From Panopea generosa (Eukaryota > Mollusca > Bivalvia > Adapedonta > Hiatellidae): 64,000 nt of DNA. Of the stretch, positions 24,049 through 37,149 are shown one piece after another; the first letter of the stretch is position 1; each line of letters starts with the position of its first letter. The stretch lies in assembly GCA_029582155.1 (NCBI GenBank), contig CM055902.1, positions 12,001,041-12,065,040 on the forward strand, in the 5' to 3' direction. The notes beneath the pieces are model-generated. The model was not told the DNA's origin. It was given only the letters and a program-made list of their open reading frames with translations, and made no database searches. Position numbers and translations under genes: made by a program.

Positions 24049-24080
24049 TGGAATTTCTGAATAAACGATATTATTATTAT

Positions 24081-25283
24081 TTCATATATTGAACAAAATA
24101 TAAGAGACCAATTTCAGGCGTAACCGTAATGAGCGTGCCATTTGAAATAGGGTCAGTTGTAATATAGTAGTATGTAGTGACACTGGCTGATCTCAATAAA
24201 GTTGCTTCCCTTTGTGCGCAGAGCTATTATAAAAAAAAGTCTTAGGTTGTCATTGCATTGTCTTACAAAAACCAATTATTAAGCAATTTGATGTGCTGAT
24301 AAAAAAGATTCTATGTGGATTGTCTTACCGTTGGAATGCTAAACTTTTATATAGAATAAATATTAGAATTCAAGTGTGTAGTGAACCGCTCTCGTTAGTA
24401 TTCAGTAATTTGATACACTGTAATATACTTTGATATATTGTGGCGTAAGTGACATAATTCGAGCATGATGATGATGATGTTTTATAGTAGGAGTTTGCAA
24501 AACTGTACATTAAATTCTACGAACTCCGCCAATTGTATTACTATTTAAAATGTCCGATATACCTATGCTAATTAATATTCTAAACAATGAACGAAATACG
24601 TAATTGTCAACTGAAAATGGGGAACATCTGTGTCTGCTTTGTGGCCATCTAGGACCCCATCTTGAGATAGACAGATTAACAATACGAGCCAAAGGACAAG
24701 CAATTATAGAAGCGCCATGTTTTACACAGCGAGAAGGGTATAGGGTATAAAACAGAATACTTAAAATATTTTTATATGGAATGGATTTTACCGTGGACAT
24801 CCTAGACCTTATTTTATATAAAACAATCAACACAAATCAACTGTGTAGCGTGACCTGTAGTACCCAGGGTTCATGATCAGTTTATTCTAAATAGCAATTC
24901 GGTTTCTTTGCTATAAATTGACAATGGTAGATGACTGTGTATGTTAAGAATTTCAATCACATTTAGAAACAAGATAAATTTATAATTTATTTATTGCTTT
25001 TCTGTCAATTCGATGTTTACATCTTTAAGAATTCATTTTGTTGATTATCTAAAAATAGAACGTGACACAGGCAGATTGGATATTTTTAGAGTTGTGAAAT
25101 GGCTGGTGAACATAAAGAGTTCCAGGTGAATTTCCAAAACTCAATTTGCCGTCTTTAACTACATGCACAGCGAATAGTGAGATTTATAGATCGCTTGTCA
25201 TCACTCGTGAGGCGCACTGCAACCTTACTTTGACTGAAACGTTTATGTTCAGGTTACAATTCACCTGATAACTGTATTTTAAA
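24081..25283. other. AT-rich DNA between LINE and satellite
   Basis: A short GATGATGATGATG run at 24467; otherwise nothing recognised. Confidence 0.55.
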
Positions 25284-25324
25284 TGATTGGTTGATTGATT
25301 GAGTATTTAGCGTCATTTTATGCC
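25284..25324 (-). mobile_element. Truncated SINE 3' end at the satellite border
   Basis: On the minus strand this reads TGGCATAAAATGACGCTAAA followed by a TCAATCAATC-type tail, matching the 3' ends of the SINEs at 5.6 and 37.5 kb. Only about 40 bases remain. The body that should lie to the right is replaced by the first 65-bp satellite monomer. Confidence 0.85.
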
Positions 25325-28120
25325 AGCCTGTCTTGAACGCACTATCAGTAAGCACATCCTGACGTATCACGAGCGGATAAGGCAACACCAGCCTGTCTTG
25401 AACGCACTATGAGCAAACACATCCTGACGTATCACGAGCGGATAAGGCGACACCAGCCTGTCTTGAACGCACTATGAGCAAACACATCCTGACGTATCAC
25501 GAGCGGATAAGGCGACACCAGCCTATCTTGATCGCACTATGAGCTAGCACATCCTGACGTATCACGAGCGGATAAGGCAACACCAGCCTGTCTTGAACGC
25601 ACTATGAGCCAACACATCCTGACGTATCACGAGCGGATAAGGCGACACCAGCCTGTCTTGAACGCACTATGAGCCAACACATCCTGACGAATCACGAGCG
25701 GATAAGTCGACACCAGCCTGTCTTGAACGCACTATGAGCAAACACATCCTGATGTACCACGAGTGGATAAGGCGGCACCAGCCTGTCTTGAACGCACTAT
25801 GAGCAAACACATCCTGACGTATCACGAGTGGATAAGGCGGCACCAGCCTGTCTTGAACGCACTATGAGCAAACACATCCTGATGTACCACGAGTGGATAA
25901 GGCGGCACCAGCCTGTCTTGAACGCACTATGAGCAAACACATCCTGACGTATCACGAGTGGATAAGGCGGCACCAGCCTGTCTTGAACGCACTATGAGCA
26001 AACACATCCTGATGTACCACGAGTGGATAAGGCGGCACCAGCCTGTCTTGAACGCACTATGAGCAGACACATCCTGACGTACCACGAGTGGATAAGGCGG
26101 CACCAGCCTGTCTTGAACGCATTATGAGCAAACACATCCTGATGCACCACGAGTGGATAAGGCGGCACCAGCCTGTCTTGAACGCACTATGAGCAAACAC
26201 ATCCTGACGTATCACGAGCGGATAAGGCGGCACCAGCCTGTCTTGAACCCACTATGAGCAAACACATCCTGACGTATCACGAGCGGATAAGGCGGCACCA
26301 GCCTGTCTTGAAAGCACTATCAGTAAGCACATCCTGACGTATCACGAGCGGATAAGGAAACACCAGCCTGTCTTGAACGCACTATGAGCTAGCACATCCT
26401 GATGTACCACGAGTGGATAAGGCGGCACCAGCCTGTCTTGAAAGCACTATCAGTAAGCACATCCTGACGTATCACGAGCGGATAAGGAAACACCAGCCTG
26501 TCTTGAACGCACTATGAGCTAGCACATCCTGATGTACCACGAGCGGATAAGGCGACACCAGCCTGTCTTGAAAGCACTATCAGTAAGCACATCCTGACGT
26601 ATCACGAGCGGATAAGGAAACACCAGCCTGTCTTGAACGCACTATGAGCTAGCACATCCTGATGTACCACGAGTGGATAAGGCGGCACCAGCCTGTCTTG
26701 AACGCACTATGAGCAAACACATCCTGATGTACCACGAGTGGATTAAGCGGCACCAGCTTGTCTTGAACGCACTATGAGCAAACACATCCTGACGTATCAC
26801 GAGCGGATAAGGCGGCACCAGCCTGTCTTGAACGCACTATGAGCAAACACATCCTGACGTATCACGAGCGGATAAGGCGGCACCAGCCTGTCTTGAACGC
26901 ACTATGAGCAAACACATCCTGACGTATCACGAGCGGATAAGGCGACACCAGCCTGTCTTGAACGCACTATGAGAAAACACATCCTGACGTATCACGAGTG
27001 GATAAGGCGACACCAGCCTGTCTTGAACGCACTATGAGCAAACAAAACACATCCTGACGTATCACGAGCGGATAAGGCGGCACCAGCCTGTCTTGAACGC
27101 ACTATGAGCAAACACATCCTGACGTATCACGAGCGGATAAGGCGACACCAGCCTGTCTTGAACGCACTATGAGAAAACACATCCTGACGTATCACGAGTG
27201 GATAAGGCGACACCAGCCTGTCTTGAACGCACTATGAGCAAACACATCCTGACGTATCACGAGCGGATAAGGCGACACCAGCTTGTCTTGAACGCACTAT
27301 GAGCAAACACATCCTGACGTATCACGAGCGGATAAGGCGACACCAGCCTGTCTTGAACGCACTATGAGCAAACACATCCTGACGTATCACGAGCGGATAA
27401 GGCGACACCAGCCTGTCTTGAACGCACTATGAGCAAACACATCCTGACGTATCACGAGCGGATAAGGCGGCACCAGCCTGTCTTGAACGCACTATGAGCA
27501 AACACATCCTGACGTATCACGAGCGGATAAGGCGACACCAGCCTGTCTTGAACGCACTATGAGCAAACACATCCTGACGTATCACGAGCGGATAAGGCGA
27601 CACCAGCCTGTCTTGAACGCACTATGAGCAAACACATCCTGACGTATCACGAGCGGATAAGGCGGCACCAGCCTGTCTTGAACGCACTATGAGCAAACAC
27701 ATCCTGACGTATCACGAGCGGATAAGGCGACACCAGCCTGTCTTGAACGCACTATGAACCAACACATCCTGCCGTATCACGAGCGGATAAAGCGACACCA
27801 GCCTGTCTTGAATTCACTATGAGCAAACACATCCTGATGTATCAATAGTGGATAATGCGACACCAGCCTGTCTTGAACGCACTATGAGCAAACACATCCT
27901 GATGTACCACGAGTGGATAAGGTGATACCAGCCTGTCTTGATCGCACTATGAGCAAACACATCCTGATGTACCACGAGTGGATAAGTCGATACCAGCCTG
28001 TCTTGAACGCACTATGAGCAAACACATCCTGATGTACCACGAGTGAATAAGGCGACACCAGCCTGTCTTGAACGCACTATGAGCAAACACATCCTGACGT
28101 ATCACGAGCGGATAAGGTGA
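25321..28120. repeat. 65-bp satellite array, 43 monomers
   Basis: Tandem head-to-tail copies of a 65-bp unit starting CACCAGCCTGTCTTGAACGC and ending near GAGCGGATAAGGCGA. The 2800 bases equal 43 x 65 plus a single 5-base insertion (extra AAACA) near 27035. A broken 44th unit (CACCATCC) follows at 28121. Diagnostic variants are CGTATC/TGTACC, AGCGG/AGTGG, GAGCAAAC/GAGCTAGC/CAGTAAGC and AAGGCGA/AAGGCGG/AAGGAAA. They alternate in parts of the array, showing dimeric higher-order units. The first unit starts TGCCAGCC, fused to a truncated SINE. I see no coding potential beyond incidental frames. Confidence 0.97.
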
Positions 28121-28137
28121 CACCATCCTCTCTTTGA

Positions 28138-31100
28138 TAATTGTTTGTACACCGCATCGTCGGCGCATGCGCTAAATCGTTTCAAGTATGACACCTATTG
28201 TCACGCCTTACATAAGTATATATTGTAATTCTTATAACCAATCTTTATATTAATTGTGTTCAGGCTGCTTTGGTCGCTCTATCCTTTGATTGTTTAGTTT
28301 CTGTTGGTTGTATATAATAACTGATAAATATGTTCATCCTCATCAAACTTAGTTTATGTAAAGTAAATGTGAGTGTATACAAACTAAAATCTAATCTATA
28401 TAAGTTCTGAAATGTCGATAGTAAGCGCTAATACGTGTGATGGTGTGCGAACATGTTGTATGTATGTATGTATGTATGTATGTATGTATGTATGTATGTA
28501 TGTATGTATGTATGTATGTATGTATGTATGTATGTATGTATGTATGTTTGTATGTATGTATGTATGTATGTATGTATGTATGTGCGTGTGTGTATGTGAA
28601 AATATGTGCATGTTATTTACTCAACTTGTTTTATGTTTATGTGTTTAATTATTTACATGTTATTACAACATTGTAATTTGATGAGAAGCTGTGTAGAGTT
28701 TAAATCAATGAAATATTCTTCTTCTATATTTTTTCTTTTTCAAACTCATTATTTCGTGCATATAACAATCGTATATTCCAAGGTGTAACATCTCTAGAGA
28801 AATTTAGAACAACCGCCGCCATCATTAAATGTTAATGACATACCATCTTTGAATTATGTGACTTGACTGCAAAATCGCTAAACTAAAGGAAATCGTCTTT
28901 CTTTCTTCAATCCCCTAAACAAATGAACCATTGATTTATAAGGGAAATTTAAAATTAGATTGTGTGACGGAAATACAATTTTGATTACGTTTACCTAACA
29001 AAATAACATTGATTCAAGTTCGAAAATTCTTCCCACAATGGTCGTATATACCTACTTTGTACGGCCAGTATATATGTATTAATGTTTCTAGCTTATTTAC
29101 AAATAATAGAGACTGGAAACAATAAGAAATATTGAAAATGCATTTCTGAGACATATACAATCACACTTCAAGATTATGTCACAAAGTGATCTCTATATTT
29201 TAATAACTCTTTTCCTAAATAAATATATATCTATTAACTTTAATATATAAACTTTAAGGTTGAATTAATTTGTTCCTCAAAAAACGTTTAAAGAATCTTA
29301 AAAATTCTCTGTTTCATTTTATTTTATAATTGGGATTACGAAAACAAGTCTGTCAAAAAATATATTGATTTTTATATAGCAATGACTGTATCTCTCAGGC
29401 ATAAAATTCTAAAACAATTTTAATTTCCAATGGATAATGACAATGTCAGATTAAATTATAGCTTTACGTTTATTACTTCATTATTGACTAAACGAATGGT
29501 ATGATAGATTATTTTCGTTAAAAAACACTTAATTTCATAAAACTATCATAAAAACGATATGCTATAATATGAAGAAAAGAAAACCATTATTCGACTTTTA
29601 TTTTCATTACCAAATAGATTTTTTAATCGGATTTTGTATATATTTACGATGTCATATGTGACAGTCGTATATATTGTAGACAAACTTAATATATAGTCAT
29701 TATAGTAATATAAACACAATAAATGAAAAAAAATAATGGAAATTCGTGTTTTCAGAAAAATTGTATTAATAATTAATTAATAATAAGAGTAGTTTTTCAT
29801 TATATTTATAGATAAAAGTATTTTAGCCAATGAAAAGCTTACGATATACTATAATTTGAAAGAAAAATGCAATATATCCGATCATAACACGGTATTAGTA
29901 TATTACTCAGTATATTATTAAGCGCTAAAATAGACATGCGATGTAAATTTGGTAACTATAATTTTTTTATTCATTTTACCTTATCTCATAGTACCAATAT
30001 CAAATGAACAAGATTCATACGGCTCGGGTTAAGTTCAGGAAAGTCTTTGGTTTGTCAGTGAATATATATATATTATATATATTGAGATAATTATTTGTGA
30101 ATAACCAAGACATAAATGTACAGACCAGACTACGGCGAGTGCGCCTAGCTACAAAGCAAACCATAGATACAGACTTATATACTATGGAATTACATGCAAC
30201 ACATCTGGACAGGGTGGACAAATTTACATACATGAAGTGATAGCTTTATATGAGTAGGATCCAGTTAAGGATTCATGACTACTCACATGCTATATTAAGG
30301 ACAGATTTATAAACCCGTTGGATCATATAGATACAGTGAATTCATATATATGCATATATGTATATATATATATAATACATGTACAATAAAGAATAACACA
30401 GCATTTTAACTGTGTCTAAACATAATTATGCGCTATATAATGTGTCAGCGTCTTATGCAAGTATATACAGTTATGAAAACTTTCTGAAAAAAATGTATTC
30501 ATAGAATTGTTATATCCTATCACGATTAAGAATAACAAAGCAATATATACAACAGCATTCACTAAATAAATGAAACAACTACCACAAAAGCATAAAACAA
30601 CTGCCCATAAATTGTACCTTGTCAAATATTGTACGTTGCTTAGTCATTTTCTATCCGTTCAAAAGGATGCGTTAAAATTTCATTTAAACATATTGCTGTT
30701 TGGTGATTGAATACTAACAATTGACAGGTTTCATATGAGCGATTAGACGTCACAAAAATCTAAAGATGTGACGATATAAACAGATCAATACAACGTCACT
30801 GCTTGTTTTAACCTCGTCATGAAATCGGAAAAAGTCTTAATCATTTCGAAACGCGTTGTAAGAAGTCAGGATTGCTTGGTTGGATTTAAAAGGAGCTTCT
30901 ACTTACGTTTCTTTCCAATCATTGAAATATTCATGTACTTTTCTCATAGTGTTAGTGATCTTAAAAAAGCTAGCAACCGTTTTAGAATATTCTGTGTATC
31001 ATAGTGTTGTATACTGTAGTTGTCATTGCTCTTTGCCCGGTTTAAATAGCATAAAACATTAAATTTTGTACATTCATTTTTTTATTTTGATTAATAAATT

Positions 31101-31479
31101 ACTGAATAAATTTCGAAGAGAGCAAAATGGAGGCTCATGCATCACAGTGTTGTAAGATCTATACCCAACAGCATTGTTTTTTTTTTGTAATGAACAAATT
31201 AATGAGGATACTGTCAATGTTTCTATCGAACGTGATAGTAGATGTACACGAAAGCTTCATAACTGAATACTGCTGCTTTTAAAGAAAAACGAAAAGAATA
31301 TCGTGGCAATTGTGCCAGTCGTTTAGAAAATCATACCATTACGCTGTAGATGCATTAAAACAATGGTATTTGTCACGTGCAAAGTAGCTAAAGAGATACA
31401 CATAGACCCTGCCTGTTATATTAAAGAACTTCTGGCCGGACGCCTTAAATTGTATTTCATTTGATTAAAACTAATTGAA
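28138..31479. other. AT-rich DNA after the satellite
   Basis: Besides the GTAT array, only AT-rich sequence with small TA runs (near 30065 and 30365). No coding region is supported. Confidence 0.6.
28456..28582. repeat. (GTAT)n microsatellite
   Basis: About 31 TATG units with a single TTTG interruption near 28545, ending in GTGCGTGTGTGTATGTG. Frames of MYVC or THIH repeats on the two strands are not genes. Confidence 0.97.
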
Positions 31480-31602
31480 TTTAGCTCGATTGCGACGAAA
31501 GCTCAGAATTTATACGAACTGTTTTCGAGTCCGCCTCCTGGGCAGAACTAGTAAGGTTATGAGTGTTGTTTTATGAGAGATATTGGATCGACCGGGGGAT
31601 CT
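31480..31602 (-). mobile_element. tRNA-derived SINE, family S3 (5'-truncated)
   Basis: TTAGCTCGATTGCGACGAAA, TTTTCGAGTCCGCCTCCTGG and TTATGAGAGATATTGGATCG align in order with the 8.6-kb copy. Homology stops just after GACCGGGGGATC, inside the B-box part of the tRNA head, so the head is missing. Confidence 0.82.
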
Positions 31603-34600
31603 AACAAATTTGGTATATATGCATACCATATGAATTTATTGATATTATGAATTGAGAAAATCTGTAAGATTGCCATGGAAATTATATGTTAAAGACATTA
31701 CATCACAGAACCAAGTACAAATCTGGCACATGAACATGTGTCAATACTACCCATAAACTATCAGTTTGCAATCTGAACTGTATATTTATTTATTAGGAGT
31801 CTTCTTTAAATAAGATTACAGTTTAAACCCCCGGGGCGGGCGAGATATGACTTTCATTGTATTATTTCATAAATCGTTGTACATGTAAGGAACCATAATC
31901 TGATCAAAGGATATGATTTCGTGTCCTTTTATTAGAAAATGTAACGAAACTAAACTTGATAGAATATCCCGATTCCAGACAACGTATTAATTAACTAAGA
32001 ACTACCATGTTAAGTGTCAGAGAAGGAAGGACCTATTTGTGTAAATTGGTAGCTACAGATGACAACGGACGACTGGCACAGCCTTGTGAAATATCCCGCA
32101 TATAGATAAACACGTAACTATGTAAAGGTATATTCTTCATGACAGAGCCTTAGATATAATTTAATATTTTTGTATTTTATGTTCTTCAAAGTCATCGGCT
32201 AAATCTGCGAGTAGTATAATGTGTTTGTTTACAATTGATGGTTTCAGTAAAATATGCTCCGACAGTGAGTCATTTCTTCTGTATGTTTGCAGCCATGCAC
32301 ATTTGTTGTAATTAATAAATATTTCAGATCTGCTATTACAGAGAGTTGCACTGAGAGACATGTTTATGTGAACCATTACTATAATTTGAAAATGTTTCAA
32401 ATGTTGCGTGCAATTTAGACCATTAATATTTTAACGTTATTCGGAAGAAATGACATTTAACATTTTGAGTTTTGTTGAAACATCGTGTGGATATCATTTG
32501 AGATGTTAGAAGAACGAGATTGTTCATTAAAACAACGGCACGCACCTTGCTCCCGGGCAGCCTCCTATCCAATAGCTTACACATTTACATATTTATTTGT
32601 TTTCTTGAATAAATCAGCATTTGAATTGATATCTTTGGTGTTATGGATCTTACAGAAACAGAAACAATTGTGTTAACTTCTAGGAAGTGATATTTTTACT
32701 TTCAAATTGATTCATTCTCTTTGGTGACACTATGTTAATATTTAACCAAAATAGAAAATTGAGAATGATATTTGTATGAGAATTTCTCTTTGCTAAAATA
32801 AACAGTTATTGCTTTTGAAAACAAATTACCCCGCCATGAATTATGTTTATAACCAACAATTGATTCGATGTTCTATATCGTGGGCTCTTGTTAGTTCATT
32901 CAGATAGATGTTTTATCATAAGTACCAGTTGTCATTTGCAAAATCTTATAAAAACAAATAATATTGAAATCAATATTGGATAAACTCATTTTTTTACAAA
33001 TATTTGTGTTCAACTTACTGGTCCGCTTGAAAACATTTGACCTTTTTTTACAGTTTTGATTTATTGAGTATGGATAATATATATTTTCACAAGCAAAAGT
33101 TTTTTTTTATATCTTCTGTTAGCTCAAATCCAAAACGTAAAACTTCGTATTTTTCATTGATATTGCAGGCTGATTTAAATATACTTTCATAATTAATTAT
33201 TTGTTCATATCATCATAAATTGTAACTCATGGTTTTGTTTCAATCAGACACAGTGTACATTTACCGTATACTACTTGCTTATTTCAGACTCACATATCTT
33301 TGTGAACATGCTATATTCACATCGTTTCAATCTCAATTGTAGTTGTTCAAGGCATTTCAATAAGAGTTAGTCTGTAGTATATTATGGTTATTAAGTTGTT
33401 ACAATATGATTTAACTGGCATCCACAGCTTTCGCCTGTCATTTAGTTAAGACGATATTTTACATAGCTAAATAAAAATGTGGTAGTATTTGGAAAGCTCG
33501 CGGTTGTTAAATCACCAATATAAAGATTGAAAACTATTAAGATCGGTAATGGCTTCACCGATGCTCGAAAGAATATTATTAAAACGTCATTGACTTTGGT
33601 ATTACAAATCTTAATAGGATAATATTACGCTAACCTGTCTTCAGAGAAAATGGAAACTATACACAAATACAGTTTCGTGAACCAATTGCTATACCAATTA
33701 AACATAATTAGATATTAATCCATCAAACTAAGTACTATTCAAGTAGATCAGCACCATTCATACAAACTCCAATGGTGACAACACAACAGTAACTTATAGT
33801 ACACTCAGGGACATTGAAAACGAACCACTCCGAACGTGCAGCATCTTTATCTTTGAGATATATTTTTGAAAAAAAAATGTTTATCTGTGATAAGGTTTCA
33901 ACGCGATCAGTTAGACACATGGAATAGAGGATATTTGTTTGTTTTAGTGTAAGATCAAATTATATTTCGTCAAGTGATCACCAAAAGTCATATTCTCACG
34001 AGTGGTTTGCCACAAGTGAAAATATCATTGTATGGTGATCACGAGATGAAATATCAGTTGATCTACACCAAATCAAACACATTTTCTTTTTATTTTATGC
34101 ATTTACATAAAATTTTGTTTATTTTGACCTCAATTTGACATATATTTTGAGCTAATAAAAAAATTAAAACATTTAAAAAAAATTAAATTAATATTCAAGG
34201 ATTTTTTAAAAATAATTTCACTGTTTAAAACGATGAATTACCATAAATACTATAATCTCTGTAATTCACTAAAAGTATAAAATAAAAAATCCGACAAGGA
34301 CACAGTTAGTACAGTTTTGCATTTTATTTTCTAAATTAACTTGAAATGTTACTTAAAGATATAACTCTATGCTTTTTTATCATACTGTGATGAAGAGCTG
34401 AATGTTTGATGTTCTCAATGAGGGTTTTACTAACGTAATCTAAGATTTATACTGATTTGCTGGACTTAAAGTGCAAGCTTGGAATGTTCCATATAACATC
34501 ATGGTAATTTACGTAATCGATAAAATCTGATTTGTTTTCGTAGATAACAAAGGACATTTTAATCTCATCCATAATAAAACGTAAAGCAGGAAACCATAAA

Positions 34601-35485
34601 GAGAAAATAGCAGATTGGATCGATTTAATTACTGTAATACTCAGTACTAAACAAGTTTCATAAAAACTTATTATTCTGATTATCAACCGGTTTACACGAA
34701 CCTACTATTTATCTCTAGCACTATAACAACTTTTAATGATTAAATGATTGAAGAACGTTTATAATGTTTTAATTATATACACGTACTATATTCTCTTTAA
34801 GCTAGTTACTCTTTGAAGAGTCAAGGACCTGGTTCAGTATCATACAGTGTATATATTGTGATTGTCACTTTAAAGTATTAACAGAATCATCAGCGAAATG
34901 ATGCGTGACATTGATAATATATGCGTGTGTCAGTGATTAAAGTTTTGAATATCTAAAATCATTATTTAATCTATTTTGAAACCATGACATTAATGGTATA
35001 AAATTTGGTGTTATTATGACCCCCCCCCCCCCCACCCCATATATCACACAATCCTCTAAAAGGGATTATATGACAGGAGCTAACGCAATATTTGTCAAAA
35101 AATAGAATTATTTTGTCATGTTTAAATAGATATCATCTTGGCAATACGTGATCGATGGGTATATATTGGAAAAGATGATTTAAGCCAATTTTAAAATTTT
35201 GAATTTTTATACTTCTTTTAACGTGGCGAATACTGTGCTGCTTGAAAAGTTCGTCCTTTTCTTTATTTTTTTACGATATTATTACGACATAAAACAATCA
35301 GGTCTGATTATTATTCAAACTATAATATTATTTATTGTAGATTTTATTATTATTATTAATTTTGAGACGTTTTAAGTAAATGATCAAGGTGTATTCTATG
35401 TTGATTTAAAGAAAGAATACGATTTAAACCTTAAGCATAACAGTAAAAGTGCTGCACGTTAAGGTTATTTCACATCTGATTGCCC
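31603..35485. other. AT-rich DNA, nothing recognised
   Basis: No repeat shared elsewhere in the window and no credible exon; one poly-C run is listed separately. Confidence 0.6.
35020..35038. repeat. Poly-C run
   Basis: Fourteen C, then A and four C. Length is likely variable and prone to sequencing error. Confidence 0.95.
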
Positions 35486-35610
35486 AAGGCCCGGTTATCA
35501 CAGACGGCAGTGCATCTGACTATCAACATTGAGGTTGTGAGTTCGACTCCCAATCTTGCAACATTCTCCATGATAATTAAATAACGACATTGAATTTCGT
35601 AAAATGTCAA
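35486..35610 (+). mobile_element. tRNA-derived SINE, family S1 head fragment
   Basis: GGCCCGGTTATCACAGACGG, then CATCTGACTATCAACATTGA and TTGTGAGTTCGACTCCC, match the S1 head and B box. TCTCCATGATAATTAAATAA follows, like the start of the S1 body. The match fades near 35600, so the 3' half is missing or too decayed to recognise. I do not call it a tRNA gene because the anticodon arm does not pair well. Confidence 0.7.
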
Positions 35611-35664
35611 ACAAATGTTTAAGAGCTAGTAATCAAACTGATATAATCCAGCGCCTTTTTCATA

Positions 35665-35885
35665 GAGTCATCAATGGTCGATTGGTCTAAAACGCCATTA
35701 CAAGATCACTTACCTTACACCGCTTAATTCGAAGGTTCGAACCCCGCTCGCTCCCAGAATTTTTTGTGAGAAAGTTTTTCAGTTACTTATGGAAGAACGG
35801 TTGTTCTACTCAAATTCATTCTCAAGTCTTTTTCCACCTATAAAACTGGATATGCCATATATAACCTGAATTGTATTGAAAATTT
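35665..35885 (+). mobile_element. tRNA-derived SINE, family S2 (diverged)
   Basis: CAAGATCACTTACCTTACAC, B-box-like GAAGGTTCGAACCCC, GTGAGAAAGTTTTTCAGTTA, CGGTTGTTCTACTCA and CTTTTTCCACCTATAAAAC match the copy at 40.4 kb in order. The family resembles a widespread bivalve tRNA SINE whose body includes a GGTGGTTCTACCCAG-like block (recalled, not checked). It follows the S1 fragment by about 55 bases. Confidence 0.75.
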
Positions 35886-36397
35886 TACTACGTGAAAACC
35901 TGTATCAAATTTTTTAGCCAATTTTAAAAGTTTGAAAACTAACAAATTCCATTAAAACCCCGATAAAAATATAAACATAAAAAAATAAAATTTTGCCTGA
36001 CATCTTTGCCAAATGATTTTACGGCTAAAGGATAGATTGACACTCTCCATCTATCCAGTACCTTTCTTTCAATATTTGACAATATATCTTATTTGCATGC
36101 AGTTTCTTGGTATTTCCTGGAACATAAGTGATTATTAGTTAAACATTGCTCGCGTGCGCATAGCTTCCTATTAATATTCATCCTTTTAACAATACATTGA
36201 TATTCAATCTGAAACTACTCTTTCTTTATACACGCTATGTAGTCACCGATATCTTTTATATCTGTGTTACATTTCAAATAAACTTGACCTGGTTACCATT
36301 GAATTATTAGCATTTTGCGTTCTCTAGAAACGATATCGAAGATAAATCTGTTTATTGCGGTTTTAAATCTGTCATCAACTATCTTAACACAGACATC

Positions 36398-36730
36398 AGT
36401 TTTAGTAATAGATTTCCACCTTTTTCAAGGATGTGACAGAAGAAACAGCTTCTATAAAACAAAACTGAGTTATTTCTTTTATAAGGTCGTCATTAATTCA
36501 AGTAATATGGAAATGTTGCCTATTTAAGCCGACAAAACAGTTTGAATGCATGAGCTTTAACGTTAGTTTTAATAATAGATTTCCACCTTTTTCAAGGATG
36601 TGACAGAAGAAACAGCTTCTATAAAACAAAACTGAGTTAATTTTTTATAAGGTCGTCATTAATTTAAGTAATATGGAAATGTTGACTATTTTAGGCAACA
36701 AAACAGTTTGAATGCATGAGTTTTATCGTC
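36398..36730. repeat. 167-bp tandem duplication
   Basis: AGTTTTAGTAATAGATTTCC through GCATGAGCTTTAACGTT is repeated immediately from 36565 (AGTTTTAATAATAGATTTCC) with few changes. Both copies include GATGTGACAGAAGAAACAGC. No function is apparent. Confidence 0.93.
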
Positions 36731-37149
36731 AGTTATTAGACCTGTCAGAGTAAATGTGGCATATCAAGGTTTCTTGGTGGAAGAAAAAATCTAAATTGAA
36801 CCACCGTCTTTTCAAAATGACCAATTCCATAAGTAATATTTTGTTGCACTATCTGCTATCAAATGCCAGCATTTATCAATTACGTTTGCTCATTCAAAAA
36901 ATTCCGGATACATTACCGCATATACCATTAAAACTCTTTTCGTTATCATGTTTGTGGATATTTTATCAAACGTTTTAACTGTAATTAATTATTCTAACCT
37001 TAGAATACAACAATGTTTACATGACGAGACTTCAAACAGAAAAGTTTTAAGCTAAATTTCTTTTGGTATGGCAATAAATGCTGGCTATCGTTTACTTTCC
37101 GAGTATAAAGTATTTCAATTTAATTATCTCCTTATTTTCAAAAAGACGC

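Larger units (their letters stand above)
18868..24080 (+). mobile_element. Nearly full-length non-LTR retrotransposon (LINE)
   Basis: A 5.2-kb plus-strand element carries, in order, an L1-type ORF1, an apurinic-type endonuclease plus reverse transcriptase ORF2, a 3' untranslated region of about 500 bp, a short hairpin, an AATAAA signal and an ATT-repeat tail ending near 24080. The 5' boundary is uncertain: an in-frame stop lies at 18865-18867, no ATG begins ORF1, and no promoter or target-site duplication was recognised. The element is probably 5'-truncated or has lost its start. The architecture is that of endonuclease-bearing LINEs common in molluscs; the clade was not decided. One stop and one frameshift at the ORF1/ORF2 junction are the only clear lesions, so the copy is fairly young. 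Confidence 0.92.
23577..24080 (+). other. LINE 3' untranslated region and tail
   Basis: Non-coding DNA between the ORF2 stop and the ATT-repeat tail. It contains a long TG tract, then CTCATGGGTCTTATGGCCTA, a perfect short hairpin, AATAAA at 24060-24065 and the tail. A hairpin just before a simple-repeat tail is the usual 3' recognition feature of many LINEs. The exact end is judged from where the ATT repeats stop. Confidence 0.7.

Noticed and set aside
27947..28168. 73-residue minus-strand repetitive protein
   Set aside because: It is a translation of the 65-bp satellite; a 65-base unit shifts frame every copy, so no stable repeat protein is encoded.
28396..28676. Frames with MYVC or THIH repeats
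   Set aside because: They are translations of the GTAT microsatellite.
35486..35565. tRNA gene
   Set aside because: It matches the SINE head, with poor cloverleaf pairing.
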